Of a stretch of DNA of 64,000 nucleotides, positions 48,065 through 59,004 are shown one piece after another. The position numbers and the translations under genes are program-made. The DNA comes from Bubalus kerabau. Its lineage: Eukaryota; Chordata; Mammalia; Artiodactyla; Bovidae. Under the pieces are notes generated by a model that was not told the DNA's origin, did not search any database, and saw only the letters and a list, made by a program, of their open reading frames with translations. The first letter of the stretch is position 1. The number at the start of each line of letters is the position of its first letter. The stretch is taken from NCBI RefSeq assembly GCF_029407905.1, contig NC_073624.1, forward strand, positions 111,476,001-111,540,000, given 5' to 3'.

Positions 48065-48275
48065 AACCCTGGTAGCTCAGACGGTAAAGCGTCTGCCTAC
48101 AATCCGGGAGACCTGGGTTCAATCCCTGGATTGGGAAGATCCCCTGAAGAAGGAAATGGTACCCACTCCAGTATTCTTGCCTGGAAAATCCCATGGACTG
48201 AGGAGCCTGGTAGGCTACAGTCCATGGGGTCACAAAGAGTTGGACACGACTGAGTGACTTCACTTTCCTTTCCTT
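48065..48275 (+). mobile_element. Bov-tA-type SINE
   Basis: Plus-strand SINE with GGTAGCTCAGACGGTAAAGC and GGGTTCAATCCC. The tail is CTTTCCTTTCCTTTC. A short imperfect duplication (CTCAAACC/TTCAAACC) may flank it. Confidence 0.87.
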
Positions 48276-48299
48276 TCAAACCATACTTATAAACAGACA

Positions 48300-49390
48300 C
48301 CTTTAATGACTGGTCATGGATACTTGCTTCACAATTTAGATTAACTTTACAGAATCATTTTGCTGTTGTATAATATTACAGGAAATTTGAAGAACAGAAA
48401 GAACACATATAGGTATATGCACATACTAGGATTTCTGTTGTATTTTTGCCATATGACTATAGGAGGTTTCAAGCATGGTTTTCTTACTAACCAACAGAGG
48501 AGTTATTTTTTGTATTTCACTGAAAGTGTAATCATATTCTAGAGCAAATTGTACTTTCCACCTTCTTTCTTTGTAATAACACATGTAACAGAATTTATTA
48601 GTCTCAAATTTTTAAGAGCAGAAGTAAATATCCAACTGTCTGATGTCTGAAAAAAGAATAATATGCATTTAGATAATTTGTATTAAAATTTATAAAATGA
48701 ATATGTTTGGCTGAGTCTAATACTATAGGCAAAGAACAACAAAAAGGAACTACTTTACGGACATCAGAGGCCACATTTCCATCATCTATCAAGCCATAGA
48801 TTTCTTCAAAAAGCTCTACAACTCCAGATAATCATGTGTTTAGTTGATATATGAAACTTAAGAACTAGAATTTCAACAGTATTTAGTAATAAAAATGTAA
48901 TGTAAAATATAGTCATTTAAAAATGTTATCACACAATACAAAATAATCTTTTGCTAATCAAGGGGCAACTAATACCTTAATATTACCATTTTTTTTAACT
49001 TTTAATTAATTTTTTGGCTTTTTTTCCCTAGCCAAGTAAACTTCAACTAACTTAATTAATTGACTATAATAATAAAAAAATCATGCATAGCATTGATTCC
49101 TTATTTCATTATAAATTTCAGCCTTATATATCTTTAAACTTATTATTTAATATTATGGTTTTATATTATAATTCTATTGTCTTTTTATCTTTTAATTATA
49201 CATTAGTATCATCATGATGGCAATCTTCATAATGGTACTAATAAGCAAAATGGAAAGGCATGATATTCAATAAACAATAGTAAAAGTGGTGTTTGCCTTC
49301 TCTGCAAGTCAGAAAAAGCCCCTCCATTTTCATTAAAACCACCTTAGTATTTACCAGAAGCAGAGGTAAAATTTGGAGCTCACTGGTAAT
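48300..49390. other. ACSS3 intron with a short coding-like stretch
   Basis: Mostly A/T-rich unique sequence. On the minus strand, 48764-48825 reads LFEEIYGLIDDGNVASDVRK without stops and is followed by GTAAAG. The resemblance to protein may be chance or a relic; no family was recognised and ACSS3 needs no exon here. Confidence 0.3.
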
Positions 49391-49394
49391 TTAG

Positions 49395-49518
49395 GGACTT
49401 CCTTGGTGGTTCAGATGGTAAAGAGTCTGCTTGCAATGCAGGAGACCTGGGTTCAATCCCTGGGTTGGAAGAATCCCCTGGAGAAGGGAACGGCAAGCTA
49501 CTCCAGTATTTCTTGCCT
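49395..49518 (+). mobile_element. Bov-tA-type SINE, 3'-truncated
   Basis: The head and middle of a plus-strand SINE are present (GGACTTCCTTGGTGGTTCAG to CTCCAGTATTTCTTGCC); the 3' half is missing. Confidence 0.85.
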
Positions 49519-49952
49519 AACATCAAATAGCATAGATGATCTCTTCTCCCTAAATACACTAGAAACTATCTATCTATATTTGTATTAAAATTTGTAAAAC
49601 TGCCCCAAAGTTACTATTTTTATCAATTACCAACTTCAAATTATATAATGAGTATAAACACACTCTAAACAAAGATAAAATTCAAGAATAAGACATGACT
49701 GACAGAACAACTTAAAATCTTTTTAATAAATATTTAATCCAGTATTATTTAACTCCTAATTTCTCACAATAAACAAAACCATACTACCTAATTTTATATT
49801 TTTAAAACCAAATGATTACTTAGTATAAATCTATAATGGAAAGACAAATTAGAATTTAAAGATAAACTCAAGCCTAAGGGAAAGAGTTGTATTCTTATTT
49901 TTTAAAGGACATTTAGTTCTTTGGGTTTGCAAACAAGGAATACTAACATTTT

Positions 49953-50064
49953 GGACATGAGTTTGAGTGAACTCCGTGAGTTGGTGATGGACAGGGAGGC
50001 CTGGTGTGCTGCGATTCATGGGGTCACAAACAGTCGGACACGACTGAGCGACTGAACTGAACTG
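49953..50064 (+). mobile_element. Very short BovB 3' end (112 bp) with target duplication
   Basis: Only the terminal part of BovB is present (GACATGAGTTTGAGTGAACT to GAGCGACTGAACTGAACTG). It is flanked by AACATTTT at 49945-49952 and 50065-50072. Confidence 0.9.
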
Positions 50065-50079
50065 AACATTTTCCAACAG

Positions 50080-51220
50080 TGAAATTTCTCATTAATGACC
50101 TTGCCACTATTTTATTAATTTCACAGATGAATGCCCCATTTTAAAAATTCAAAAATATATTTTTTATTTAAAAATTCATAAAAGTGAAAATTACCATCTT
50201 TTCAAAGTTACTTGGACTCTCTCGAGAGAAAATTTACTCATATTCATTATATACATCCTGTCTCTGAACTGTACAATATGGTAGCTACTAACTATCTCTG
50301 GCTATTTAAAATGTAGTTAAAATCGAAAAAAATTAAAAATATCCATTTCTTCACAGTAGCAACCCTTTGTCAACAGTTCAGTAGTGACACGTTGCTAGTA
50401 CTTACTGTGCTGTAGATAACAGTTTAAGTGGCTAGCACTGCCCTAGATTGTAGAGCAACTCAGTATATGAGAGATACTCTGACGACGGCAACACATGGAA
50501 AGATGGACCTACTTCCAAATGTGTGACACTAAAAGGATAAACAAAATGACAGTATACAGTATCTAGAGCAGAAAAAACGGAGAGAGAGATGAATGGGAAT
50601 GAGACCTATACATCTTTCCTCATTTCTATATAAAATCAAGCACAATTCAATACTCAAATGAAGTTGAAAATTAAGCAATAAGGAAACAGTAAAATGGTAT
50701 TGTTGTTAAATTAATTTTATTCCAAAATACATAGGAAGCTGCATAGTAATGGATAAAAAGCCAAAGCCAAATTATGGTGAAGAATTTTTGGTAATAAAGT
50801 ATAAGCAGAAGAAAATGAAAATGAATATTTTCTTTCAAGGTCCATAAACTACCAAACAAGAGAAAACTACTCTTCACTTGTGCCAACATTAGGTTAAATA
50901 AAATATATCATTTCAGTAATGCCTCATTAACTTCACACAACAGAATATCATCCTTTTTTACATCAATGTCCCAGTGGTTATCTCCATCTTTTTCCTTCAT
51001 TCTATTTTCTCCCCACTAGAAAATTCAAATAACCTTTTGAAAAACACTCTCCACCATTTTATTACTGTTATTTTGGTTTCTGTTCAAACAGAACTGATTC
51101 TTCCCTCCAAGTCTCTTAACTGTCCTTTCAGATTTTTTTATTTTGTCTCTCTGTTTTGCATTCTGAGTAATTTCCTCAGTAATATCCTATAATTTTAACA
51201 CAGTCTTTCATTGTGTCCAT
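50080..51220. other. ACSS3 intron, no recognised element
   Basis: A/T-rich unique intron. Confidence 0.45.
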
Positions 51221-51223
51221 AAA

Positions 51224-52567
51224 AGGTCAGTTTTCATTCCAATCCCAAAGAAAGGCAATGCCAAAGAATGCTCAAACTACCGCACAATTGTACTCATCTC
51301 ACACGCCAGTAAAGTAACGCTCAAAATTCTCCAAGCCAGGCTTCAGCAATACGTGAACCGTGAACTTCCTGATGTTCAAGCTGGTTTTAGAAAAGGCAGA
51401 GGAACCAGAGATCAAATTGCCAACATCCGCTGGATCATGGAAAAAGCAAGAGAGTTCCAGAAAAACATCTATTTCTGCTTTCTTGACTATGCCAAAGCCT
51501 TTGACTGTGTGGATCACAATAAACTGTGGAAAATTCTGAAAGAGATGGGAATACCAGGCCACCTGATCTGCCTCTTGAGAAATTTGTATGCAGGTCAGGA
51601 AGCAACAGTTAGAACTGGACATCAAACAACAGACTGATTCCAAATAGGAAAAGGAGTACATCAAGGCTGTATATTATCACCCTGCTTATTTAACTTATAT
51701 ACAGAGTGCATCATGAGAAACACTGGACTGGAAGAAACACAAGCTGGAATAAAGATTGCCAGGAGAAATATCAATAACCTCAGATATACAGATGACACCA
51801 CCCTTATGGCAGAAAGTGAAGAGGAACTAAAAAGCCTCTTGATGAAAGTGAAAGAGGAGAGTGAAAAAGTTGGCTTAAAGCTCAACATTCAGAAAACGAA
51901 GATCATGGCATCCGGTCCCATCACTTCATGGGAAATAGATGGGGAAACCGTGGAAACAGTGTCAGACTTTATTTTTCTGGGCTCCAAAATCCCTGCAGAT
52001 GGTGACTGCAGCCATGAAATTAAAAGATGCTTACTCCTTGGAAGGAAAGTTATGACCAACCTAGATAGCATATTCAAAAGCAGAGACAATACTTTGCCAA
52101 CAAAGGTCCGTCTAGTCAAGGCTATGGTTTTTCCAGTGGTCATGTATGGATGTGAGAGTTGGACTGTGAAGAAGGCTGAGTGCTGAAGAATTGATGCTTT
52201 TGAACTGTGGTGTTGGAGAAGACTCTTGAGAGTCCCTTGGACTGCAAGGAGATCCAACCAGTCCATTCTGAAGGAGATCAGCCCTGGGATTTCTTTGGAA
52301 GGAATGATGCTAAAGCTGAAACACCAGTACTTTGGCCACCTCATGAGAAGAGTTGACTCATTGGAAAAGACTCTGATGCTGGGAGGGATTGGGGGCAGGA
52401 GGAGAAGGGGACAACAGAGGATGAGATGGCTGGATGGCATCACTGACTCGATGGACGTGAGTCTAAGTGAACTCCGGGAGTTGGTGATGGACAGGGAGGC
52501 CTGGCGTGCTGCAATTCATGGGGTTGCAAAGAGTCGGACACGACTGAGCGACTGATCTGATCTGATC
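51224..52567 (+). mobile_element. BovB LINE, 1.3 kb, with nonsense changes
   Basis: 5'-truncated at the FIPIPKKGN region, like the copy at 17066-18409. The RT frame is open at 51353-51637, then a TGG-to-TGA change at about 51635 stops it. The frame resumes at 51713-52186, where the YADD codons read YTDD, so the catalytic box itself is altered. The C-terminal frame 52226-52555 is intact and the tail is (GATCT)n. Confidence 0.92.
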
Positions 52568-52569
52568 CA

Positions 52570-53480
52570 CTGTACTTTTTTATTGTTTCATATCCAAGTT
52601 TAATAATTTTACATAACAGTTATTAGTTTATGACTGATAATCCTCAAAATACTTATTTCAAGTTTGATTTGATGATATTACAAAAATAAGGTCAATTGGA
52701 ATGAATCTATGTTCTGTTGATTTAAATAGCATTAGAGTTCTTCATGCATTTAGAATTTTATTTCCCACAATCTTTTCAAAATAGAAGTTCTGTGTTGTCA
52801 TTTGTATCTCTTTCTCTCTCTCTCTCTTTCCTATGCTCACCTTCTCTGTTCAATAGGTTTGTGACATCTAATGCCATAATGATGGTTAAGAATTATTAAT
52901 CCACAGTGATACCTGGGATTTCACAGATCCTATTCCAGGATGACAGATGGGCAGTTTGGTTCAGTCTTTGATTGCTGGACTGTCCTTTGTCTGATTCAGA
53001 CCCCTGGACCAACGTCTGCTATAAGTCACAGTCCCAGAAAACAACTGACAGTCATTATTATCAGCTGCCTTTTCTGAGTGGTGTGTTAACACCCCAGCCC
53101 ATCCTCAATCACTGAGCAAACTCTGACTCCAGGGAGTACAAGGCATCACTGAGTCCCTATTACTCTGCCAACACCTGCCTGTACACCTAGCAAGCCTCTG
53201 GCTTCAGCCACCCTTGCCATTTTGCCACTCTAATCCATTTCTAGTCCACAGAAAAGTTTATTTTTCAGCTCAGCGCTGATGCTCTGCTTCTTCTTTTTCA
53301 TAATAACTCTCATTGCTATGTTATTGGAAAAGAAAGGCTACATCAAAGTATGAGGTACTGCGCTATCTTGAATGGAAATCCCAGCAGAGATTATTTTTCT
53401 AACTTTACTAAAATTGAACTAGAAGATCATGGGGGAAAAAAAATCACTATGATGTATGAAAAAGAGCAGTGAATTAGAAA
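52570..53480. other. ACSS3 intron with (TC)n
   Basis: A short (TC)n lies at about 52808-52830. 52870-53280 is slightly G+C-richer unique sequence in which I recognise nothing. Confidence 0.45.
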
Positions 53481-53484
53481 GCAG

Positions 53485-53715
53485 ATGATAATAATAGCTA
53501 AGACAGTCTATGTCAGGAACAGTTCCAAGCGCTCTGCATGAATTATGTACCTTCTATTTTCATTATATTCTTGCACTAGTTCACACACACACAAAAAAGA
53601 ACAGAGAGACTACATAACTTTCTGAAGGTCACACAGTCAGTAAATGGTAGATTTGAACCCAGGGAGTCTAACTCCATAGTCAGAATCCAAATTACCATAC
53701 AGTACTGCCTAGCCC
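53485..53715 (+). mobile_element. MIR relic
   Basis: AATAATAGCTAAGACAGTC, CTGAAGGTCACACAGTCAGT and AGATTTGAACCCAGGGAGTC give a good MIR match. A short CA run sits within it. Confidence 0.8.
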
Positions 53716-53719
53716 AGCT

Positions 53720-53830
53720 CTTGCCCTATAGTAGCTTTGTAATCCTGGGAATGTTATTTTACCTCTTTGTGGCAGTTTTCTCTACTGTGAAATGAAATGA
53801 TTTCACTAGACAATGTCTTACCTATTTTTC
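53720..53830 (+). mobile_element. MIR relic
   Basis: GTAATCCTGGGAATGTTATT followed by CTCTACTGTGAAATGAAATG matches a second MIR core. Confidence 0.6.
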
Positions 53831-54114
53831 CAAACTCTAGTTGTCTGATAAAATAACATAGTTCTGGTTAGTTACCTATTTCAGAATACCCTCTTAAATT
53901 TAGGGGAAATCTTTAAATTTATTTTAAAACAACCTTTGATGAGCTATGTAACATTTAAAAAGAAAATACCATCACAAAACATTCTATAAAAGGAGAGAGA
54001 AGCAAACTGCAAATCAATCACAAGGCTGCAATTATAATATCTAAGAAATGTCCATTCAGTAAGTCCTCATGAAATTGTCTTGAACATAAATATAAAATTA
54101 AAGGTATAGTTGTA

Positions 54115-54235
54115 TGAGAAGACTTGGGTTCTGGTTTTCATTCTGTCTCTAATCCAAACTTAACTTTTTTTTGAACCTCGGTTGCCTACAGTAAGATAGT
54201 TGGATTTTGGAGGTCTCTTCTAACATTCTCTTAGT
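54115..54235 (+). mobile_element. MIR relic
   Basis: GACTTGGGTTCTGGTTTTCA, CTTAACTTTTTTTTGAACCTC and GGAGGTCTCTTCTAACATTC follow MIR order. Confidence 0.55.
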
Positions 54236-54404
54236 CCACAAGTCAGACTCTATCAAAGTAGGTCAGTGAAGGTACTATTTGTATAGATTATAAATACATG
54301 AAAAGGAAAAGCTGCTTTTATCCCATGAATGACAAAAATCCCTAGGTCATTAGTCTCCTAACTTACTTTTCATAGGAAGTGTTATGTTCATTGTATTTAG
54401 TTAG

Positions 54405-54595
54405 GAGTGTAGGCTCTAGTTAGATCACCTTAGTTTCTTCCTAAGAAGTCACTTAACTTCTGGCCCTAACCTCCCTTACCTGTAAGATGAGAATAATCAC
54501 AATTCCTACTTATTGTGATAACCAGTGAGACAACCAACTATGACTGCTTATGCCTAGAACACAGTAGGTGACAGCAAGTGTCTGCACTTATTAAT
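54405..54595 (+). mobile_element. MIR relic
   Basis: GTAGGCTCTAGTTAGATCAC, AAGTCACTTAACTTCTGGCC, CTGTAAGATGAGAATAATCA and GAACACAGTAGGTGACAG match MIR order. Confidence 0.7.
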
Positions 54596-54826
54596 AGTAG
54601 TCATTTGAATAATTGAGGCTGTTTTAGAGTCTGCATTCCTAAATAGATCCTTAAAACACAGGTCCACATCATCATGAATAACGTAAATGCCTAAAGACAA
54701 AGGGGCACGATCAGGGGAGTTTATTGCAATTTCTCTTACATTAAAATCTCATGGACTAAAATCTCATACTCTATGTCTATACCTATTAGTTTGAAAGAGT
54801 TGGTATTTTGGTATTGAAATTCATTC

Positions 54827-54907
54827 AATACCAAATGAATACCTATTAAATCTGATATTTAATAGGTGTTCATTTATTGCTGATTTAATAGGTATTCATT
54901 TGGTATT
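54827..54907. repeat. Perfect 26-bp inverted repeat with 29-nt loop
   Basis: The left arm 54827-54852 (AATACCAAATGAATACCTAT and six more bases) is the exact reverse complement of the right arm 54882-54907. The loop contains a further degenerate copy (GATATTTAATAGGTGTTCAT). A 9-bp hairpin GGTATTGAA/TTCAATACC overlaps the left edge (54810-54832). It may form a hairpin or cruciform; no transposon family was recognised. Confidence 0.9.
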
Positions 54908-54919
54908 ATTTAACGCTTT

Positions 54920-55865
54920 ATACTTCAGCAAATTAGAAATGGTTTCTGGCCTTTACAGTAAAGGATATCATCTGAAACCCATGTAACAAATGGGAAAAGA
55001 TGATGTAGCAAACAACAGATTGTAGCTTGATCGTCACACACCTCCATGCCCTGTAATCAGAATGCATTTGTCAGAAAAGGAACACTGCAAGAATAAGGGC
55101 ACTACTTCTTCAAAACCCCTGGACTTGTGTTAAGACATGGAGACTATACACAGCCTCAGATGTTTTTACCAAAACCTATGTTCTCTTCTTTCACTGAAAT
55201 GGAGTAAACTAAATCACAATGTAGTAAATAAAGTGAATAGAAATATAAGAGTATTTCATGAACACATTGTATGCTCATTTTATGAACATTTTATGTAAAT
55301 TCAGGTCCCTTTTTTTTTTTTTTCCAAAAAAGAAACAAATGAACCAAATCACTGACCCTGCCCAAATTGAAATCTTCTTGCTTACATCTGCAATTGCTGT
55401 ACGGTATCTGTTTTAACCCCTTCTTTGGGTCATAGCAGCATAAAATTCATAACATCTGGAATTTAATTTAAAAATTTCAAACTGACTTAATTTAAAACCA
55501 ATTTTGACTTGAAGAAACTACAAAATCCTTTTAGTTTATGATAGCAGTGACCTATTTCAGAAAGGTTCAATGAGAACTGATGCTGGAAACTGCCTTGAAG
55601 ATACAAATTGCTATAATTATCTCTGAATGTACATATCATTACGCTAAAATGAATGGCAATAAACCAGCACAAAAGTATCTATTCTGAGCACATTATTACA
55701 AAACAACAGGAAAATAACTTCCTTCACTCTTTCAACATAGGTAATTTGGACTATAATTTGCACATTTTATCTTTATAAGTAAAATCAAGTATTTTCCCTC
55801 TATTTAGACTATTAGTCTATTTTCAAAAGGTAGGTATTATATATATACATATATATTTATATATA
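54920..55865. other. ACSS3 intron, no recognised element
   Basis: A/T-rich, with a run of about 16 T at 55309-55323. Confidence 0.45.
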
Positions 55866-55870
55866 TGTAC

Positions 55871-56107
55871 ATGTGCAGGCTAAGTCGCTTCAGTCTGTCC
55901 GACCTTTTGGACTGTAGCCTGCCAGGCTCCTCTATGCATGGGATTCTCTAGGCAAGAGTATTGGAGCGGGTTGCCAAGACCTCCTCCAAGGGATCTTCCT
56001 GACCCCGGGTTCAAACCCGCGTCTCTTATGTTTCCTGCATTGACAGGTGGGTTCTTTACTACCAGAGAGAGTGGGGCTTCCCAGGTGGCGTTAGTGGTAA
56101 AGAACTA
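55871..56107 (-). mobile_element. Bov-tA-type SINE with inverted head fragment
   Basis: The minus-strand SINE 55871-56064 loses its CACCTGGGAAGCCC end after TTCTTTACTACCAGAG. Instead a plus-strand SINE head (GGGGCTTCCCAGGTGGCGTT to GGTAAAGAAC) follows at 56072-56107. TA-rich sequence precedes it. Confidence 0.8.
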
Positions 56108-56434
56108 GATTACAAACACACATACATGTACATATATGTATAAATCGCAATTAGCCTTCTGCTTTAAGGAAAATATAAGCAGAGTAGTTTTAAAAAGAGA
56201 ACTAATTTGAGAAAATTTGAACAGAAATAAACAGGACATGGTATTAAAAAATATTCACAGTATAGCTAAATTTCCAACTCTTTCAAAAATACATTTAGAA
56301 CAGCCATTCTTAACATTCAGAACCTCTGACTTTTTCCGTAACGGTACTGCCGTGCTAGAAACAATGTACAGTGTTCAGTTATTCACTGTGATTGCAGTTT
56401 TTAATGTAATTTGCCCTGTGCATCCCAAGTTCAC

Positions 56435-56586
56435 CTTGTCAGCGAGTACTGCTTCCCCAAGGCTGCCCCAGGGTCCTGTTGACGGATCGCTCTAATTGCA
56501 GTCGGCGCGGTAAACAAGGCAGCCACTCCATGCTCCGCGAGCACACGGAAATAGGCGCCAGCATCTGGTGTCCCCACAGGCTTCCC
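56435..56586 (-). CDS. ACSS3: ACSS3 coding exon (GKPVGTPDAG to KQYSLT)
   Basis: This 152-nt exon encodes 50 residues (GKPVGTPDAGAYFRVLAEHG through FTAPTAIRAI to GKQYSLT) plus the first two bases of an Arg codon. The acceptor is TCTCGTTGTAG and the donor is GTGAAC. The segment is G+C-rich against its A/T-rich intron. FTAPTAIR is the A3-A4 region helix common to AMP-forming synthetases, in which the APT turn lies at the active site. It is the most 5' ACSS3 exon in the window. The preceding exon (VVGHSYICYGPLL segment) was looked for in 56587-64000 and not found. Confidence 0.97.
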
Positions 56587-56589
56587 CTA

Positions 56590-57565
56590 CAACGAGATTC
56601 ATTCAAAGCGTCACCGGATAAAATGTCTCCTATTTCATTGACTGTTCAATACTTACACATTTAACATAGCAATATTAATAAAGTGGGGTTCTCACCGTAT
56701 CTTAGTTTTAATATGTTCCCATGTTCTGTCATAAATAAACACAATGGCCAGGCATCAGACAAGCGATTTGCTCCAATACTGTATCCTAAAAGCTTTTCAA
56801 ATAGCAACTTCTCCTTTCTTAAGTTTTGAAACATAAAGGACTAGAAATTATATATATATAATTAAATCAATAAAACAGTCTTCTATTTTCCAAGCAATTA
56901 AATATATTGTTTTGTCTGGCAGACTAAATGAGAAATGTGGTTGCTATGAATTTCTAACATTACACATTTTTCATGATCTCCATTAAAAATGACAATAGCA
57001 AGTCTCAAAATATATGAGAAGATAGAAAAACCTGGAATCACAGTGATTTCTCAGCACTGACCTTTTCAATTAAATGTCTCACTTCAAGAAAACCAATTTC
57101 TAAGACTTAAAAAAAATCTAATAAGATATCTCAAAATGTAGGTTTTCCACAGCCTCAAAATAACATTATGCATGTTCAACAAATAATCCACTCACAAAAA
57201 CTTAACAATCTTTGTGGACTATGCAATTCAAAAGGACACAAAACATTTTTAACTGAAAATGAGCATGGCATAAATAAATCAGTTAATTCTGTAAAAAATC
57301 AAAGTATCCCATAAAATCTATGTTGGTCCAACTACATTCCCTCATTCCTCAATCCATTCTCATCACTGGTACTTCCTTTGTTTCTGAAGTCAGGTCCTGG
57401 AATGTTTATATGTATATAATATATATTTCACAATCAAATCCTTTTGGAAGTGGTTGAGACAAATAGGTTTCCTATTTTGGACCATTTCTTGAAGACTGAA
57501 GAGCATATGAGCATCCTTTGGACCTTATATCCTGGAAAACACACTTGGGAAACACTGAGCTATGG
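56590..57565. other. ACSS3 intron, no recognised element
   Basis: A/T-rich unique intron. Confidence 0.45.
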
Positions 57566-57567
57566 TA

Positions 57568-57620
57568 AGCAAAGAAAAGAAGAGAAAAAGAAAGAAGGAG
57601 GGAGGGAGGGAGGAAGGAAA
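57568..57620. repeat. Purine microsatellite (GGAA/GGGA)
   Basis: Pure A/G strand with GGGA and GGAA units, immediately left of a SINE. Confidence 0.9.
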
Positions 57621-57629
57621 GAATTTGCT

Positions 57630-57782
57630 GCTGCTGCTAAGTCACCCCAGTCGTGTCCGACTCTGTGCGACCCCACAGATGGCAGCCCACCAGGCTCCCC
57701 CGTCCCTGCGATTCTCCAGGCAAGAACACTGGAGTGGGTTGCCATTTCCTTCTCCAATGCATGAAAGTGAAAAGTGAAAGGG
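57630..57782 (-). mobile_element. Truncated BOV-A2 SINE with target duplication
   Basis: One Bov-A monomer plus the TGAAAGTGAAAAGTGAAAG linker, in minus orientation and starting GCTGCTGCT. It is flanked by AAGAATTTGCT at 57619-57629 and 57783-57793, so it was inserted in this truncated form. Confidence 0.9.
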
Positions 57783-57794
57783 AAGAATTTGCTA

Positions 57795-59000
57795 GAAGCC
57801 AACTTAGAGGTCTCCCCAAACAACTAATAAGAGTGGATGATGATATGACATTTATCATAAGTATGATATGATAGCCATTTAATAATTTTGATTCACTATC
57901 CACTTCTAATTGGATCTCTCCTAGGGTACTATTTAGTTTTCACATATTTTTAAAAGTTATTCTCAATATTATTTAATATAGTTATACTTTTCTTTTTTTA
58001 ATTACCTCTTTATTTTATTGTTACTTCTCCTTTTGCTCTTTAAATACCAAAGATACTTCTTGCAATTAGAAATTCATTTTTATTATCACAACGACCCTGA
58101 AAACCTGATTTTAATTTATTTCACTACCATCATAGGATTTCATTACCATTGCAGGTCAACACATTGATGTAGTAGAAAAAGCTGCCAAATACATTCTGGC
58201 AACTCATGTATGTAATTTAACTTATACATTTTGAAGGCATGAGCATATCAGCACTAACTTTATTATTTCTAACCAAGGCAGGTAAAGATTTGACTTTTAT
58301 TTCTTCAGTCTGTCTTAGGCACTGATCACCAGGGGAGGTAGACTGTAACCTTGGAAACTTCACCTCACCCCCATATAAATGATTTTTCATCTGACCTTAC
58401 ACAATTGACTTGCCCTGTCAATGCTGCCATTTTCTTGTCTGCCAAATAAGAATAAATCGCTTTTCCAATAAGTCTTTGATAAGCTAAAAGCACTGAGATA
58501 ATATTTTAAAGTGGTTTGACCTCTACTGAAGAAGGTTATTTTATAGCCAATTTGAGTTGAATTCTACTACAGTGCCAGTCTCACGAGACAATGATAATAC
58601 AGTCACTGAAGAGTGACATTAGTTACAAGGAAAATGCTACCCCACAGTGACGACCCACACACAGGACACTGTTTATTGTATTTTACAGCACCTTCAAATT
58701 AATTATATCTAAAGATAATGAAAAAATAGTTTATTCGAAATAATAGTTAAAACTGTATCATATTTTTATAGATAATAAATTCTGACCCTGCATCAAACAA
58801 AATTCCATTAATATTATATTTATTAAGCATACAAAATGATGATAACATGTCATTACAATTAGGATACTAATGGAAGTGATGAATAAAAGCTCACACTTTT
58901 TTGTAAGTTAGTTGAACTACGAAAGGTTCAGTTATCTTGCATTAGATGGTCTATTCCTCAGAAGAACATGAGGCAATGAGTGATATTTTTTTATTATGGA
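57795..59000. other. ACSS3 intron with a faint MIR
   Basis: Mostly A/T-rich. CTTGTCTGCCAAATAAGAAT within 58380-58510 suggests a weak MIR. Nothing else was recognised. Confidence 0.4.
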
Positions 59001-59004
59001 ATTC

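Larger units (their letters stand above)
7739..56586 (-). other. ACSS3: ACSS3 locus, central part with six consecutive coding exons
   Basis: Six exons on the minus strand together encode 207 codons of an acyl-CoA synthetase that I recognise as ACSS3, roughly residues 368-574 of a protein of about 686 residues (approximate count from memory). Intron lengths in gene order are 12,237, 18,022, 2,726, 12,887 and 2,355 bp. Junction phases are 2, 1, 1, 2 and 0, and the reading frame stays open across every join. ACSS3 activates short-chain acids, mainly propionate, to acyl-CoA with ATP in the mitochondrial matrix. No promoter, first exon, last exon or poly(A) site of the gene is in view. All repeats between the exons are therefore intronic, and none interrupts an exon. 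Confidence 0.96.
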
